Assembly: GCF_900099695.1 (NCBI RefSeq)
Contig: NZ_FNCY01000014.1
Coordinates: 1 to 64,000 of the forward strand
Reading direction: 5' to 3'
DNA length: 64,000 bases
Origin: Propionivibrio dicarboxylicus
GTDB taxonomy: Bacteria; Pseudomonadota; Gammaproteobacteria; Burkholderiales; Rhodocyclaceae
This document shows, one piece after another, positions 1 to 8,468 of this stretch. Positions within the stretch are counted from its first letter, which is position 1. Every line of letters starts with the position of its first letter. Both the position numbers and the translations under genes were made by a program. Under the pieces are notes generated by a model that did not search any database, was not told the origin of the DNA, and worked only from the letters and a program-made list of their open reading frames with translations.

Positions 1-1608
1 AACGCCGACCCGACGCTGAGCTACGCGGTCGGTGGTTCGGGGCTCGTCAATGGTGACACGCTGAGCGGCGCCTTGAGCCGTATAAGCGGCGAGAACGTCG
101 GTGCCTACGCCATCAATCAGGGTAGCCTCGCGGCAAGCGGCAACTACGCGCTGAGTTATAGCGGCAGCACCCTGTCGATCAGCCCGGCGACGCTGACGGT
201 GACGGCGGATAATCAGAACCGTGTCTATGGCGACACCAACCCGGCGCTGAGCGGCACGATCAGCGGCTTCAAATTCAGCGACACGGCCAACGTACTGACG
301 ACGGCACCGAGCTACGCAACGACGGCGAATGCCACGAGCAATGTCGGCAATTACGCCGTAACTGGCAACGGCGCGGCCGCGAGCAACTACACGTTCAACT
401 ATGTCAATGGCACGTTGGCGGTGACGCAGCGTCCGATCAATGTGACAGCGGAAGCGCAGAGCAAAGTGTATGGTAACGCCGATCCGACGCTGAGCTACGT
501 GGTCGGTGGTTCGGGACTCGTCAATGGTGACGCGCTGAGTGGCACCTTGAACCGTACAAGTGGCGAGAACGTCGGTGCCTACGCCATCAACCAGGGCAGC
601 CTCGTCGCGAGCAGCAACTACGCGCTGAGTTATACGGGCAACAACCTGTCGATCACCCCGGCAACGCTGACGGTGACGGCGGACAATCAAAGCCGCGTTT
701 ATGGCGATGGCAACCCGGCCCTGAGCGGCACGGTCAGCGGCTTCAAATTCAGCGACACGGCCAGCGTGCTGACGACGGCGCCGAGCTACGCGACGGCGGC
801 CACTGCCACGAGCAACGTCGGCAACTACGCCGTTACTGGCAACGGCGCGGCAGCGTCGAACTACACGTTCAATTATGTCAATGGCACGCTGGCGGTGACG
901 CAGCGTCCGATCAGTGTGACAGCGGAAGCGCAGAGCAAAGTGTATGGCAACGCCGAGCCGACACTGAGCTACGCGGTCGGTGGTTCGGGACTCGTCAATG
1001 GCGACAGCCTGAGCGGTGCCTTGAGCCGTACCAATGGCGAGAACGTCGGCGCCTATGCCATCAACCAGGGCAGCCTCGTCGCGAGCAGCAACTACGCGCT
1101 GAGTTATACGGGCAACAACCTGTCGATCACCCCGGCAACGCTGACGGTGACGGCGGACAATCAAAGCCGCGTTTATGGCGACGCCAACCCGGCGCTGAGC
1201 GGCACGATCAGTGGCTTCAAGTTCAGCGACACGGCCAGCGTACTGACGACAGCACCGAGCTACGCAACGACGGCCAATGCCACGAGCAATGTCGGCAACT
1301 ACGCCGTTACTGGCAACGGTGCGGCAGCGTCGAACTACACGTTCAATTATGTCAATGGCGCGCTGGCGGTGACGCAGCGTCCGATCAGTGTGACAGCGGA
1401 ATCGCAGAGCAAGGTGTATGGCAACGCCGATCCGACGCTGAGTTACGCGGTAGGTGGCTCGGGACTCGTCAATGGCGACAGCTTGAGCGGCGCCTTGAGC
1501 CGTACAAGTGGCGAGAACGTCGGCGCCTACGCCATCAACCAGGGCAGCCTCGCGGCAAGCGGCAACTACACGCTGAGTTATAGCGGCAGCACCCTGTCGA
1601 TCAGCCCG
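1..1608 (+). repeat. In-frame tandem repeat, 474-bp period, in the adhesin gene
   Basis: The phrase beginning aacgccga recurs at 1, 475, 949 and 1423, exactly 474 bases (158 codons) apart. Three complete units and a partial fourth (to about 1608) are in view, and the array runs off the left edge. Units are nearly identical at DNA level with scattered substitutions, so copy number can change by recombination without breaking the frame. Each unit encodes two MBG-type beta domains. Confidence 0.93.
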
Positions 1609-3144
1609 CGGCCGATCAGCGCAACCTTGGTCGGCAGTATTTCCAAGGAATACGATGCGACGACGAACGCGACGCTCGGCGGCAACTATGCGCTGAGCAA
1701 CGTTCTTGCGGCGGATCAGAGCTCGGTGGCGTTGGCAGCGGCGAGCGGTCAATATGCCGACAAGAATGCCAGTACCGCTATCCAGGTGAGTTTTGGCGCT
1801 CTGTCGCTCACGGGAACGCTGGCCGCTAATTATCAATTGGTCCCGACAACGCTCGGTGGCAACGTCGGTGTCATTGTGCCGAAGGCGCTGGCGGTGTGGA
1901 CGGGCGCGGTAGGTGATGGCAGCTGGAAGAATCCGGCCAACTGGGCGTCGAATATCGCCCCGGAAGCGGCCAATGTCCTCAATGCGTCGATACCCGCGGG
2001 GAGCGGCACCATCGTGTTCGATGCCGATACGCCGACGCGCCTGCAGACATTGATCTCTCAGCGCAGTATCACGCTCGCTAATGCCAGTGCGCTGACCTTG
2101 GGGACGACGCGAGCCGATGTGTCCGCCCTCGAAAGTGGCGCCACCCTGTCGATTATCGGCGGCACTCACGTGCTCAATGGCACGTTGAATACCGCGTCTT
2201 ACGCACAATCCGGTGGCACGTTCTCCGGTAGCGGCGTGCTCAATCTCGCAGGGGCTTCCACTTTGTCTGCCGGTACGCTGGCGGTGACGACCAATGCGTT
2301 GGCTGGGTCCGTCGTTGATGCAACGGGTACTGCGACGATCTCGGCCGCGTTCAACAATGCCGGAACTTTGCTCACCGGCAATAACGTCCGGTTCGACCAG
2401 GTGCTGACGAACAACGGCGGCTTGGTTGCAGTCGGTGCAGGCACGACAACCGTGGCGGGCGGATTGCGCCAAAGCGGCGGTGACCTGCAAATGCGAGGTG
2501 GGACGCTGGCCGGCAACGTTGATCTGTCCGGAGGATCGCTGTGCGGATCGGGCAGCGTCAGCGGTGATGTCGCCATCAACGGTGGAGCGTTATCGGTTGG
2601 CTTCTCGCCTGGCCTGCTCAATGTGGGCGGTAATCTGACCTTGGCACCGGGCAGTTCGACGGTTATCGAACTTGGCGGCGACATGCCGGGAACAGGATAC
2701 GATCAGATCAACGTTGCCGGCACTGCGACCCTCAACGGAAGTCTAAACGTGAGCAGTTATCACGGCTATACGCCGACGGCCGGAACGGCCTACCGCTTCC
2801 TGAACGCGCAACAAACGAATGGGAGATTTGCGGCAGTAACGGTTCCGGGCGATTGGGGAATGAGCGTGGGACTGTCCGGCAGCGCCTTCGATCTACGCAT
2901 GCCGCAAGCGGCGTTGACCGAAGTGCCGCAGCTTCGCTACCTGCAGACTCTGCAGCAGGTGACGGCGCAGAAACCGGAAACGCTGGCGACGAATGCCGTT
3001 TCGACGGCGATTGCCGAAATCGTCGATAGCGATACGGAAACGGTGGCGGCTGTCAGTCAGACGCTGGCCCAGGCGACGGCGGCGAACGACGGAACGAATC
3101 AGAGCACCGTTCCGGCCCGGGTAGGATTGCGCCAATGTCGCTGA
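1..3144 (+). CDS. 3' part of a giant two-partner-secretion (TpsA/filamentous-hemagglutinin-like) adhesin with MBG repeats
   Basis: The frame is open from base 1, so the N-terminus, including any TPS secretion domain, lies outside the window; 1047 residues are visible. The first ~536 residues are tandem MBG/YDG-type beta domains with recurrent SKVYGN and SRVYGD starts, spaced so that two domains make one 158-residue unit. A diverged YDG-like domain (around EYDATTNATLGG) follows, then a WTGAVGDGSWKNPANW segment and a glycine- and alanine-rich beta-helix region as in autotransporter passengers. The C-terminal ~70 residues are Ala/Thr/Gln-rich. Long secreted proteins of this make-up are normally exported by a TpsB transporter, and one is encoded at 4558-6159. 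The next gene overlaps this stop by 10 bases, suggesting an operon. The adhesin role is inferred; ligand unknown. Confidence 0.85.
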   Translation, partial: NADPTLSYAVGGSGLVNGDTLSGALSRISGENVGAYAINQGSLAASGNYALSYSGSTLSISPATLTVTADNQNRVYGDTNPALSGTISGFKFSDTANVLTTAPSYATTANATSNVGNYAVTGNGAAASNYTFNYVNGTLAVTQRPINVTAEAQSKVYGNADPTLSYVVGGSGLVNGDALSGTLNRTSGENVGAYAINQGSLVASSNYALSYTGNNLSITPATLTVTADNQSRVYGDGNPALSGTVSGFKFSDTASVLTTAPSYATAATATSNVGNYAVTGNGAAASNYTFNYVNGTLAVTQRPISVTAEAQSKVYGNAEPTLSYAVGGSGLVNGDSLSGALSRTNGENVGAYAINQGSLVASSNYALSYTGNNLSITPATLTVTADNQSRVYGDANPALSGTISGFKFSDTASVLTTAPSYATTANATSNVGNYAVTGNGAAASNYTFNYVNGALAVTQRPISVTAESQSKVYGNADPTLSYAVGGSGLVNGDSLSGALSRTSGENVGAYAINQGSLAASGNYTLSYSGSTLSISPRPISATLVGSISKEYDATTNATLGGNYALSNVLAADQSSVALAAASGQYADKNASTAIQVSFGALSLTGTLAANYQLVPTTLGGNVGVIVPKALAVWTGAVGDGSWKNPANWASNIAPEAANVLNASIPAGSGTIVFDADTPTRLQTLISQRSITLANASALTLGTTRADVSALESGATLSIIGGTHVLNGTLNTASYAQSGGTFSGSGVLNLAGASTLSAGTLAVTTNALAGSVVDATGTATISAAFNNAGTLLTGNNVRFDQVLTNNGGLVAVGAGTTTVAGGLRQSGGDLQMRGGTLAGNVDLSGGSLCGSGSVSGDVAINGGALSVGFSPGLLNVGGNLTLAPGSSTVIELGGDMPGTGYDQINVAGTATLNGSLNVSSYHGYTPTAGTAYRFLNAQQTNGRFAAVTVPGDWGMSVGLSGSAFDLRMPQAALTEVPQLRYLQTLQQVTAQKPETLATNAVSTAIAEIVDSDTETVAAVSQTLAQATAANDGTNQSTVPARVGLRQCR

Positions 3145-4550
3145 ACGGGGGGCGAGAGATATCACTGCTCGTCCGGATGCTTCGGCGAGGCTTTGTCGTG
3201 TGTTGTGCTGCCCTGGCGTTTGCCGGTGCGAGCCATGCCGATCCAATTGCCACTGTGGAAGTCGCGGATGGAACGGTGTTTGTCCGCCAGGCCGACGGGA
3301 AACGGCGGATTCTTTCGAACGGTTCGAAAGTCGAGGTTGGCGACACGCTGACGACAGAGAAAGACAGTTATGCACGGCTGCGGTTCACCGACGGTAGCGA
3401 ACTGGCGGTGCGCCCGTCTTCATCGTTGCGCGTGAACGACTATCACTATCAGGAATGGCAGCCGAATAACGACAGCTTCTCGATGCGTCTGATCAAGGGC
3501 GGCTTGCGCACGGTGACGGGTTTGATCGGCAAGCGCGGTAATCAGGATGCCTACAAGGTCGAAGGCGCAACAGCGACGATCGGGATTCGCGGGACCGACT
3601 TTGTCGCGCGCGTCTGCGGCCTGGAATGCGCGAGCGCAACGCCGCCGCGCAAGGCCGCCGACGGAGAGGATGAGATGCCGAATCCGATCGCCGCGAGACT
3701 GTTCAGCGCCGAAGGCCCCGTGCTGGTGACGCCGTTGGGCGGCACGGCAAAGCCGTTGGCGCAGGGGGATCCGGTTTATGTTGGCGACACCGTCGAGGCG
3801 GCGGCTTCGGGCCATGCCACGCTGGTGTTCAGCGATGAATCGCGCGTCGTCGTCAATGGCGGCAGCATCTACAAGATTGTGGCTTATCGCTATGCGCCGG
3901 CGAACAAGGAACGCAACCAGATGTTTACTGAATTGATCAAAGGGGGCTTGCGGGTGGTCACGGGGCTGATCGGCAAGGCGCAGCCATCGGCGGTGCGCTA
4001 TGACACCGTGACGGCGACGATCGGTATTCGCGGCACGAACTTCGACATGGTGTGCACGCCGTCAGGCGCGCAAGGCGGTGCTTCCGGGCTCGACGTGCCG
4101 CAGATGGGCGTAAGTTGCCGCCAGGGCGTTTATGCCAGCACGCGCGAAGGGACGATCGAAGTGGCCTCGGGCGAAAGCCGGATGCTGGTACCCTCGGGTC
4201 AGGTCGGCTATATCGATGGGCCGGGGGCGCGGCCGGTACTACTTCCCAATGTCCCGCATTTTCTACAGAACTTGCCGGCGCCGAAACCAGAACAGTTCAA
4301 GGTCAATCATCAGGAGCTCTTCGGCAAGGATGCCAGCCAGATGAAGGAAGCCGGGTTGTATGTGTCGGTCAGGGACGGTCGCGTGGCGCTGACGCAACGC
4401 AGCGGCGAAGCGGTTGAATTGAAGGCCGGCGAAACGGGCTTTGCCGGAATCGAGGGACGTGGGCTGATGCGCATCGCCATCCCACCGCCATTTATCAATC
4501 AGGACGCGTATTTGCGCAGCATGAATGTCGATCCTGCGACCTGCCGATGA
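3135..4550 (+). CDS. Exported protein with two FecR domains, in a TPS operon
   Basis: A 471-residue protein with a Sec-type signal (hydrophobic stretch VVCCAALAFAGASHA, cleavage probably before DP), so it should be periplasmic or surface-exposed. Two FecR domains are visible, each ending in a near-identical motif (TIGIRGTDF near residue 150 and TIGIRGTNF near residue 300), followed by a third shorter, related segment. There is no cytoplasmic anti-sigma domain and no ECF sigma factor nearby, so this is not the FecI/FecR regulatory type. The ATG at 3135 overlaps the adhesin stop and has an AGGA eight bases upstream; an ATG at 3177 would give a more compact signal peptide. Its position between adhesin and transporter suggests a role in adhesin export or anchoring, which is inference. 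Confidence 0.82.
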   Translation: MSLNGGREISLLVRMLRRGFVVCCAALAFAGASHADPIATVEVADGTVFVRQADGKRRILSNGSKVEVGDTLTTEKDSYARLRFTDGSELAVRPSSSLRVNDYHYQEWQPNNDSFSMRLIKGGLRTVTGLIGKRGNQDAYKVEGATATIGIRGTDFVARVCGLECASATPPRKAADGEDEMPNPIAARLFSAEGPVLVTPLGGTAKPLAQGDPVYVGDTVEAAASGHATLVFSDESRVVVNGGSIYKIVAYRYAPANKERNQMFTELIKGGLRVVTGLIGKAQPSAVRYDTVTATIGIRGTNFDMVCTPSGAQGGASGLDVPQMGVSCRQGVYASTREGTIEVASGESRMLVPSGQVGYIDGPGARPVLLPNVPHFLQNLPAPKPEQFKVNHQELFGKDASQMKEAGLYVSVRDGRVALTQRSGEAVELKAGETGFAGIEGRGLMRIAIPPPFINQDAYLRSMNVDPATCR

Positions 4551-4557
4551 ATTACCG

Positions 4558-6159
4558 ATGACGATCAAACGAATTCTGCTATCTGTCCTTGTCGCCTTGT
4601 GCTGTGCCGGTGCTCACGCGGAGGAAGACGAGCCGGCCTTTGAGATTCGCGGGTATGTGGTCGAAGGCAATACCTTGCTGCCGCGCGATCAGGTCGAGGC
4701 GGTCCTGCTGGCCTATACCGGCCCGGAGGCAAGCTTTTCGACGATCCAGGAGGCAATCACCGCGCTCGAAGCGTTTTACGCGAAATCGGGTTATGGCGCG
4801 GTCAAGGCTTTTCTCCCCGAGCAGGATGTCGATCAGGGATTGATCCGGCTTCAAGTCGTCGAAGCGAAGATCGGCAGCATCATCATCAGCGGCAACACGT
4901 ATTTCTCCGACGAGAATATCCGTCGGAGTGTTCCGGGCCTGCGCGAGGGCGAAACGCCGAATATGTTGCGCATCGACGATCAGTTGCGTCTGGCCAACGA
5001 AAACGGCGGCAAGAACACCGGACTCGTGTTCCGCCGCAACCAGAACGAAGGCGAAGTCGATGCCATGCTCAATGTGGCCGATGACTCGCCGCTGCGGTTG
5101 TCAGTGTCAATGGACAATACGGGTATCGCCTCGTCAGACGGCAAATATGCCACGGGCCGCTTCCGCACCGGCGTAGTTCTGCAGCACAGCAATCTGTTTG
5201 ATCGCGATCACGCCTTGTCGCTGCAGTACCTGACTTCGCCCGATCATTTCGACAAAGTGACGATTCTCGGGCTTGGTTATCGCATTCCGCTGTATGCCTA
5301 TGGAGATGATGTCACGTTTGCCTATGCCTATTCGAACGTCAATTCGGGAAAGCTGGCGACGGCGGCTGGGACCTTCGGCATCAGCGGCAGCGGCCAACTC
5401 TTCATGGCGCGCTACAACCAGAGTCTGCCGAAATGGGGAGGCTGGTCGCAGAAACTGTCGTATGGAATCGACTACAAGGCGTATTCGAGCCGGATCATGG
5501 CGGAAGGCAGCAGCGACAGCCTGGTTCCCGACGCGACGGTGCATCCGGTTTCGCTGACCTACTTCGGCAGTGGCACGCTGGCCGGACGGGATGTCGATCT
5601 TTCGGTCAGCGCAGTGCAGAACATTCCAGGGGGGGCGGACGGGACAACGGCTGACTTCAACAAGACGGGGGCGCGTCAGGGCGCGACCGCCGGCTATCAC
5701 CTGTGGCGGTATACCGCCAATGGCATCCAGCCGCTGCCCGGAGATTGGCGCTTGCGTGGAGCGCTGCAGGGGCAGATGACCGACAAGGCGCTGATCAGCG
5801 GTGAGCAGTTCGGGGCGGGCGGGATGGATTCCGTGCGCGGCTTTAACGAGCGTTCGGTTGTTAACGACTATGGCCAGCGCGTCACGGTTGAACTCCAGAC
5901 GCCGGATCTGGGTGCCTCGCTCGCCAGTGCCGCCAAGATGCGCCTGCTGGCGTTCTACGACACGGCCTGGCTGCGCCGTCGCCAGGCGCTGGCGAGCGAG
6001 GTCAGCGCGCTGCAAATCGCCAGCCACGGCGTCGGTGTGCGTGCTGTTTATGCCAAGAACCTGAGCCTGCGTCTGGACTTCGCCGTCGTCGATAAGGGAC
6101 GCGATGCGCGCGAGGAGGGGAGCAAGATGATTCACGCGTCGATCACCGCGTACTTTTGA
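4558..6159 (+). CDS. TpsB-family outer-membrane transporter (ShlB/FhaC/HecB type)
   Basis: A 533-residue two-partner-secretion transporter. A signal peptide (MTIKRILLSVLVALCCAGAHA) is followed by POTRA-like repeats (from FEIRGYVVEGNTLL and again around IISGNTYFSDENI) and a C-terminal beta-barrel with alternating strands. The family's conserved loop motif VRGF is present as SVRGFNER about 110 residues from the end, and the last strand ends in a phenylalanine (ITAYF), as expected for BAM-dependent insertion. The start at 4558 was chosen because it opens directly into the signal peptide; an in-frame ATG at 4525 would add eleven residues and overlap the fecR-like gene. Known role of the family: recognising the TPS domain of the partner and threading it across the outer membrane. 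The partner here is almost certainly the upstream adhesin. Confidence 0.92.
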   Translation: MTIKRILLSVLVALCCAGAHAEEDEPAFEIRGYVVEGNTLLPRDQVEAVLLAYTGPEASFSTIQEAITALEAFYAKSGYGAVKAFLPEQDVDQGLIRLQVVEAKIGSIIISGNTYFSDENIRRSVPGLREGETPNMLRIDDQLRLANENGGKNTGLVFRRNQNEGEVDAMLNVADDSPLRLSVSMDNTGIASSDGKYATGRFRTGVVLQHSNLFDRDHALSLQYLTSPDHFDKVTILGLGYRIPLYAYGDDVTFAYAYSNVNSGKLATAAGTFGISGSGQLFMARYNQSLPKWGGWSQKLSYGIDYKAYSSRIMAEGSSDSLVPDATVHPVSLTYFGSGTLAGRDVDLSVSAVQNIPGGADGTTADFNKTGARQGATAGYHLWRYTANGIQPLPGDWRLRGALQGQMTDKALISGEQFGAGGMDSVRGFNERSVVNDYGQRVTVELQTPDLGASLASAAKMRLLAFYDTAWLRRRQALASEVSALQIASHGVGVRAVYAKNLSLRLDFAVVDKGRDAREEGSKMIHASITAYF

Positions 6160-6161
6160 CA

Positions 6162-8393
6162 ATGATGAGGGCGATTTTGGGAATGACAGCCGGCAAGAAC
6201 TGGAACTGGAAGGGTGACTTGATGGGGGGCGCCTCCGCGGCGCTGGCGGCGGTGCCGGTCGAGCTGGTCTATGGCTTGTTTGCCGTGGCGCCGCTAGGCA
6301 GCGTCTATGCCAACCATGGGTTGCGTGCCGCTGTCTGGGGGTGCGTACTGGGGGGGCTGCTTGGCGCCGTTTTCCGCTGTACCGGTGGCATGCTGACCGG
6401 GAGTCGGCCGGCGACCGGACTGATCCTCGGGGCGCTGGCGTCCTCTTTGTTGCATCATCCCGATATTCAATCGGCACGCGATCCGCTGGCCTTGATTTTT
6501 ATCCTCCTGTTGTCATGCACAGCCTTTGCCGGCGCCATGCAGTGGCTGTTCGGCGTCGCCCGGGTCGGCCGGGCGCTGAAGTTTGTCCCTTATCCGGTGT
6601 TGGCCGGACTGCTGTGCGGGGTCGCCTGTCTGATGACCTTGTCGGCCTTGCGTCCGATTGTCGGCGTCGGCAATGGCACGCCATGGTCGAATGTCTTTGG
6701 CGTCTGGCATCCCCTGAGCGCGATCGTTGCTTTCGTGACACTGGCCGTGTGCGTGAAGGGGCCAAAATTGACCAAGAGGATTCCCGGTGTCGTTCTCGCC
6801 TTGTTCGTCGGCACGGCCGTGCATCATGCGCTCGTGGCGCTGTTCGGCGTGGGGATGCTGGGAAGCACCTCCGGGCATATTGACGGCCTGGTGCCCGAGT
6901 TGTCGGTGTTGCAAGGGTTGCGGGAATTTGGCCCGGCCATGCTGATCGACTGGGTTCCGACCTTGGCGCCGTTTGCCTTGTCGATCGCAGCGTTTGCATC
7001 GCTGGAAACCATGCTGTGTCTCTCGTCGATTGAATCAGCGACGCATGTCCGTGCCAATGGCGATCGTGAACTGCGTGTGCAGGGCTTGGCGAATCTGCTG
7101 GCAGGCAGTTTCGGCGCTACGCCGGCGGTTGGCAATCTGTCGCGCGTCGTGATGAACGTCTCAACCGGAGGGAGAACGCCCGTATCCGGCCTGGCGTATG
7201 CTGCAGTGATGGCGCTGGTGGCGCTCGTCGCCGGGCACTGGGTCGGTCTTGTCCCCAGCGCGGTGACCGCCGGCATTCTGCTGTTCTATGCCAATGCAAT
7301 GGTTGACGATGGCGTTCGCCGTCTTGTCCGGCAGGTCATGCGGCAGCGTTCGCAGTTCGCTCCCGAGCAGTACCGAACGTTGCTGGTTAATGTGACGGTC
7401 GTTTTCCTGGTGGCACTCGTTGCGGTTTTCGGCGGCATGATGAAGGCGGTCGGCGTCGGCGTGGTCGCGGCGGTGGTGATCTTTGTGCATAGCAGCATGA
7501 AACCGCCGATCCGTCGCGTATACGCTTGCAAGAATTGCCGTTCGCTCAAGGTGCGGACGCCTGCGCACATGGAGATCCTTGAGGCCGAGGGCGGGCGGAT
7601 TGCCGTCATCGAGGTCGACGGGACGCTGTTTTTCGGAACCGCCGATCGGCTCGCCGTCGAGGCCGAGCGCGTGGCGTCGGAGGCCTCGCTGATCATCATC
7701 GACATGCAGCGCGTTCGCGATGTCGACCCGACCGGCGCGCGCACGCTGCTGCAGATCGCCCGCAAACTGCGCGGGAAAAAAGTGCGGGTGGCGATTGCCG
7801 GAGCCCCTCGCTTGATCGAGTCCTTCCTCACGGCGATGGGACTGAGTGTCGAGATCCCGGTGACGGACTGGCATGCCGATCTCGATGTCGCGCTTGAGTG
7901 CGCCGAGGACGAGTTGTTGGCAAAACATGGCGTCGACGATTGCCATGCGACGGTCAGACTATCGGAGACGGCGCTGACGGCCGGACTGACACCGATGCAG
8001 GTCGATATCCTGTCCGGGTACATGAACCGCCGCGTGTTGGCGTCGGAAGGGCGTGTTTTCGGGCAGGGCGATGCCGGGGAAAGCGTGTTTGTCGCGACCG
8101 ACAGCGTCGTCGATATTCTGATTCCGCTGAACGACGGGCGACAGAAGCGTGTGGCGAGCTTCGCACCGGGAATCGTTTTTGGCGAGATGGCCTTGCTCGA
8201 AGGCAAGCCGCGTTCAGCCGATGCCGTTGTCAAGGGGCCGAGCGCGGTGCTGGAGCTAGCCCGCTATCGTCTCGACGAGATCATGCAGGCGCATCCCGAA
8301 ATCGCCTGTCAGGTGCTGCACAATCTGAGCGTGATTCTCGCCGGGCGTTTGCGGCTGACGACACAGGCCTTGCGTCTTCAGGCGGAAGGGTAA
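6162..8393 (+). CDS. SulP-family anion transporter fused to STAS and cyclic-nucleotide-binding domains
   Basis: About 743 residues. The first ~430 are a polytopic SulP/SLC26 membrane domain beginning GGASAALAAVPVELVYGLFA; a STAS domain follows (around RIAVIEVDGTLFFG to VDPTGARTLLQIARKL), then a C-terminal cNMP-binding domain containing FGEMALLEGKPRSADAV, the phosphate-binding-cassette signature. SulP proteins move sulfate, bicarbonate, carboxylates or other anions in the inner membrane; the substrate is not readable here. The third domain suggests gating by cAMP or c-di-nucleotide level. The start codon is uncertain: ATG 6162 and 6165 lie just after the tpsB stop, with 6183 as another option. 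It is spaced as the fourth gene of the adhesin operon, but a functional link is unproven. Confidence 0.88.
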   Translation: MMRAILGMTAGKNWNWKGDLMGGASAALAAVPVELVYGLFAVAPLGSVYANHGLRAAVWGCVLGGLLGAVFRCTGGMLTGSRPATGLILGALASSLLHHPDIQSARDPLALIFILLLSCTAFAGAMQWLFGVARVGRALKFVPYPVLAGLLCGVACLMTLSALRPIVGVGNGTPWSNVFGVWHPLSAIVAFVTLAVCVKGPKLTKRIPGVVLALFVGTAVHHALVALFGVGMLGSTSGHIDGLVPELSVLQGLREFGPAMLIDWVPTLAPFALSIAAFASLETMLCLSSIESATHVRANGDRELRVQGLANLLAGSFGATPAVGNLSRVVMNVSTGGRTPVSGLAYAAVMALVALVAGHWVGLVPSAVTAGILLFYANAMVDDGVRRLVRQVMRQRSQFAPEQYRTLLVNVTVVFLVALVAVFGGMMKAVGVGVVAAVVIFVHSSMKPPIRRVYACKNCRSLKVRTPAHMEILEAEGGRIAVIEVDGTLFFGTADRLAVEAERVASEASLIIIDMQRVRDVDPTGARTLLQIARKLRGKKVRVAIAGAPRLIESFLTAMGLSVEIPVTDWHADLDVALECAEDELLAKHGVDDCHATVRLSETALTAGLTPMQVDILSGYMNRRVLASEGRVFGQGDAGESVFVATDSVVDILIPLNDGRQKRVASFAPGIVFGEMALLEGKPRSADAVVKGPSAVLELARYRLDEIMQAHPEIACQVLHNLSVILAGRLRLTTQALRLQAEG

Positions 8394-8430
8394 GGCCGGC
8401 GGGCAGATGCGGGCAGTCTGGGCGGGCCTG

Positions 8431-8436
8431 TATAAT
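8431..8436 (+). promoter_or_regulatory. Probable -10 box upstream of uvrD
   Basis: A perfect TATAAT lies 32 bases before the uvrD ATG in the 75-base gap after the SulP gene. No convincing -35 is seen, so this is a likely but unproven promoter. Confidence 0.45.
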
Positions 8437-8468
8437 CGCGGCTGCTCCCTTCCGTGAAACGCCTTCCG

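Noticed and set aside
1-1608. The regular repeats as a CRISPR array.
   Set aside because: The unit is 474 bp, in-frame and codes for beta domains; no short repeats with spacers are seen anywhere in the window.
3135-4550. FecR-type anti-sigma factor.
   Set aside because: A cleavable signal peptide replaces the cytoplasmic anti-sigma part, and no ECF sigma gene is adjacent.
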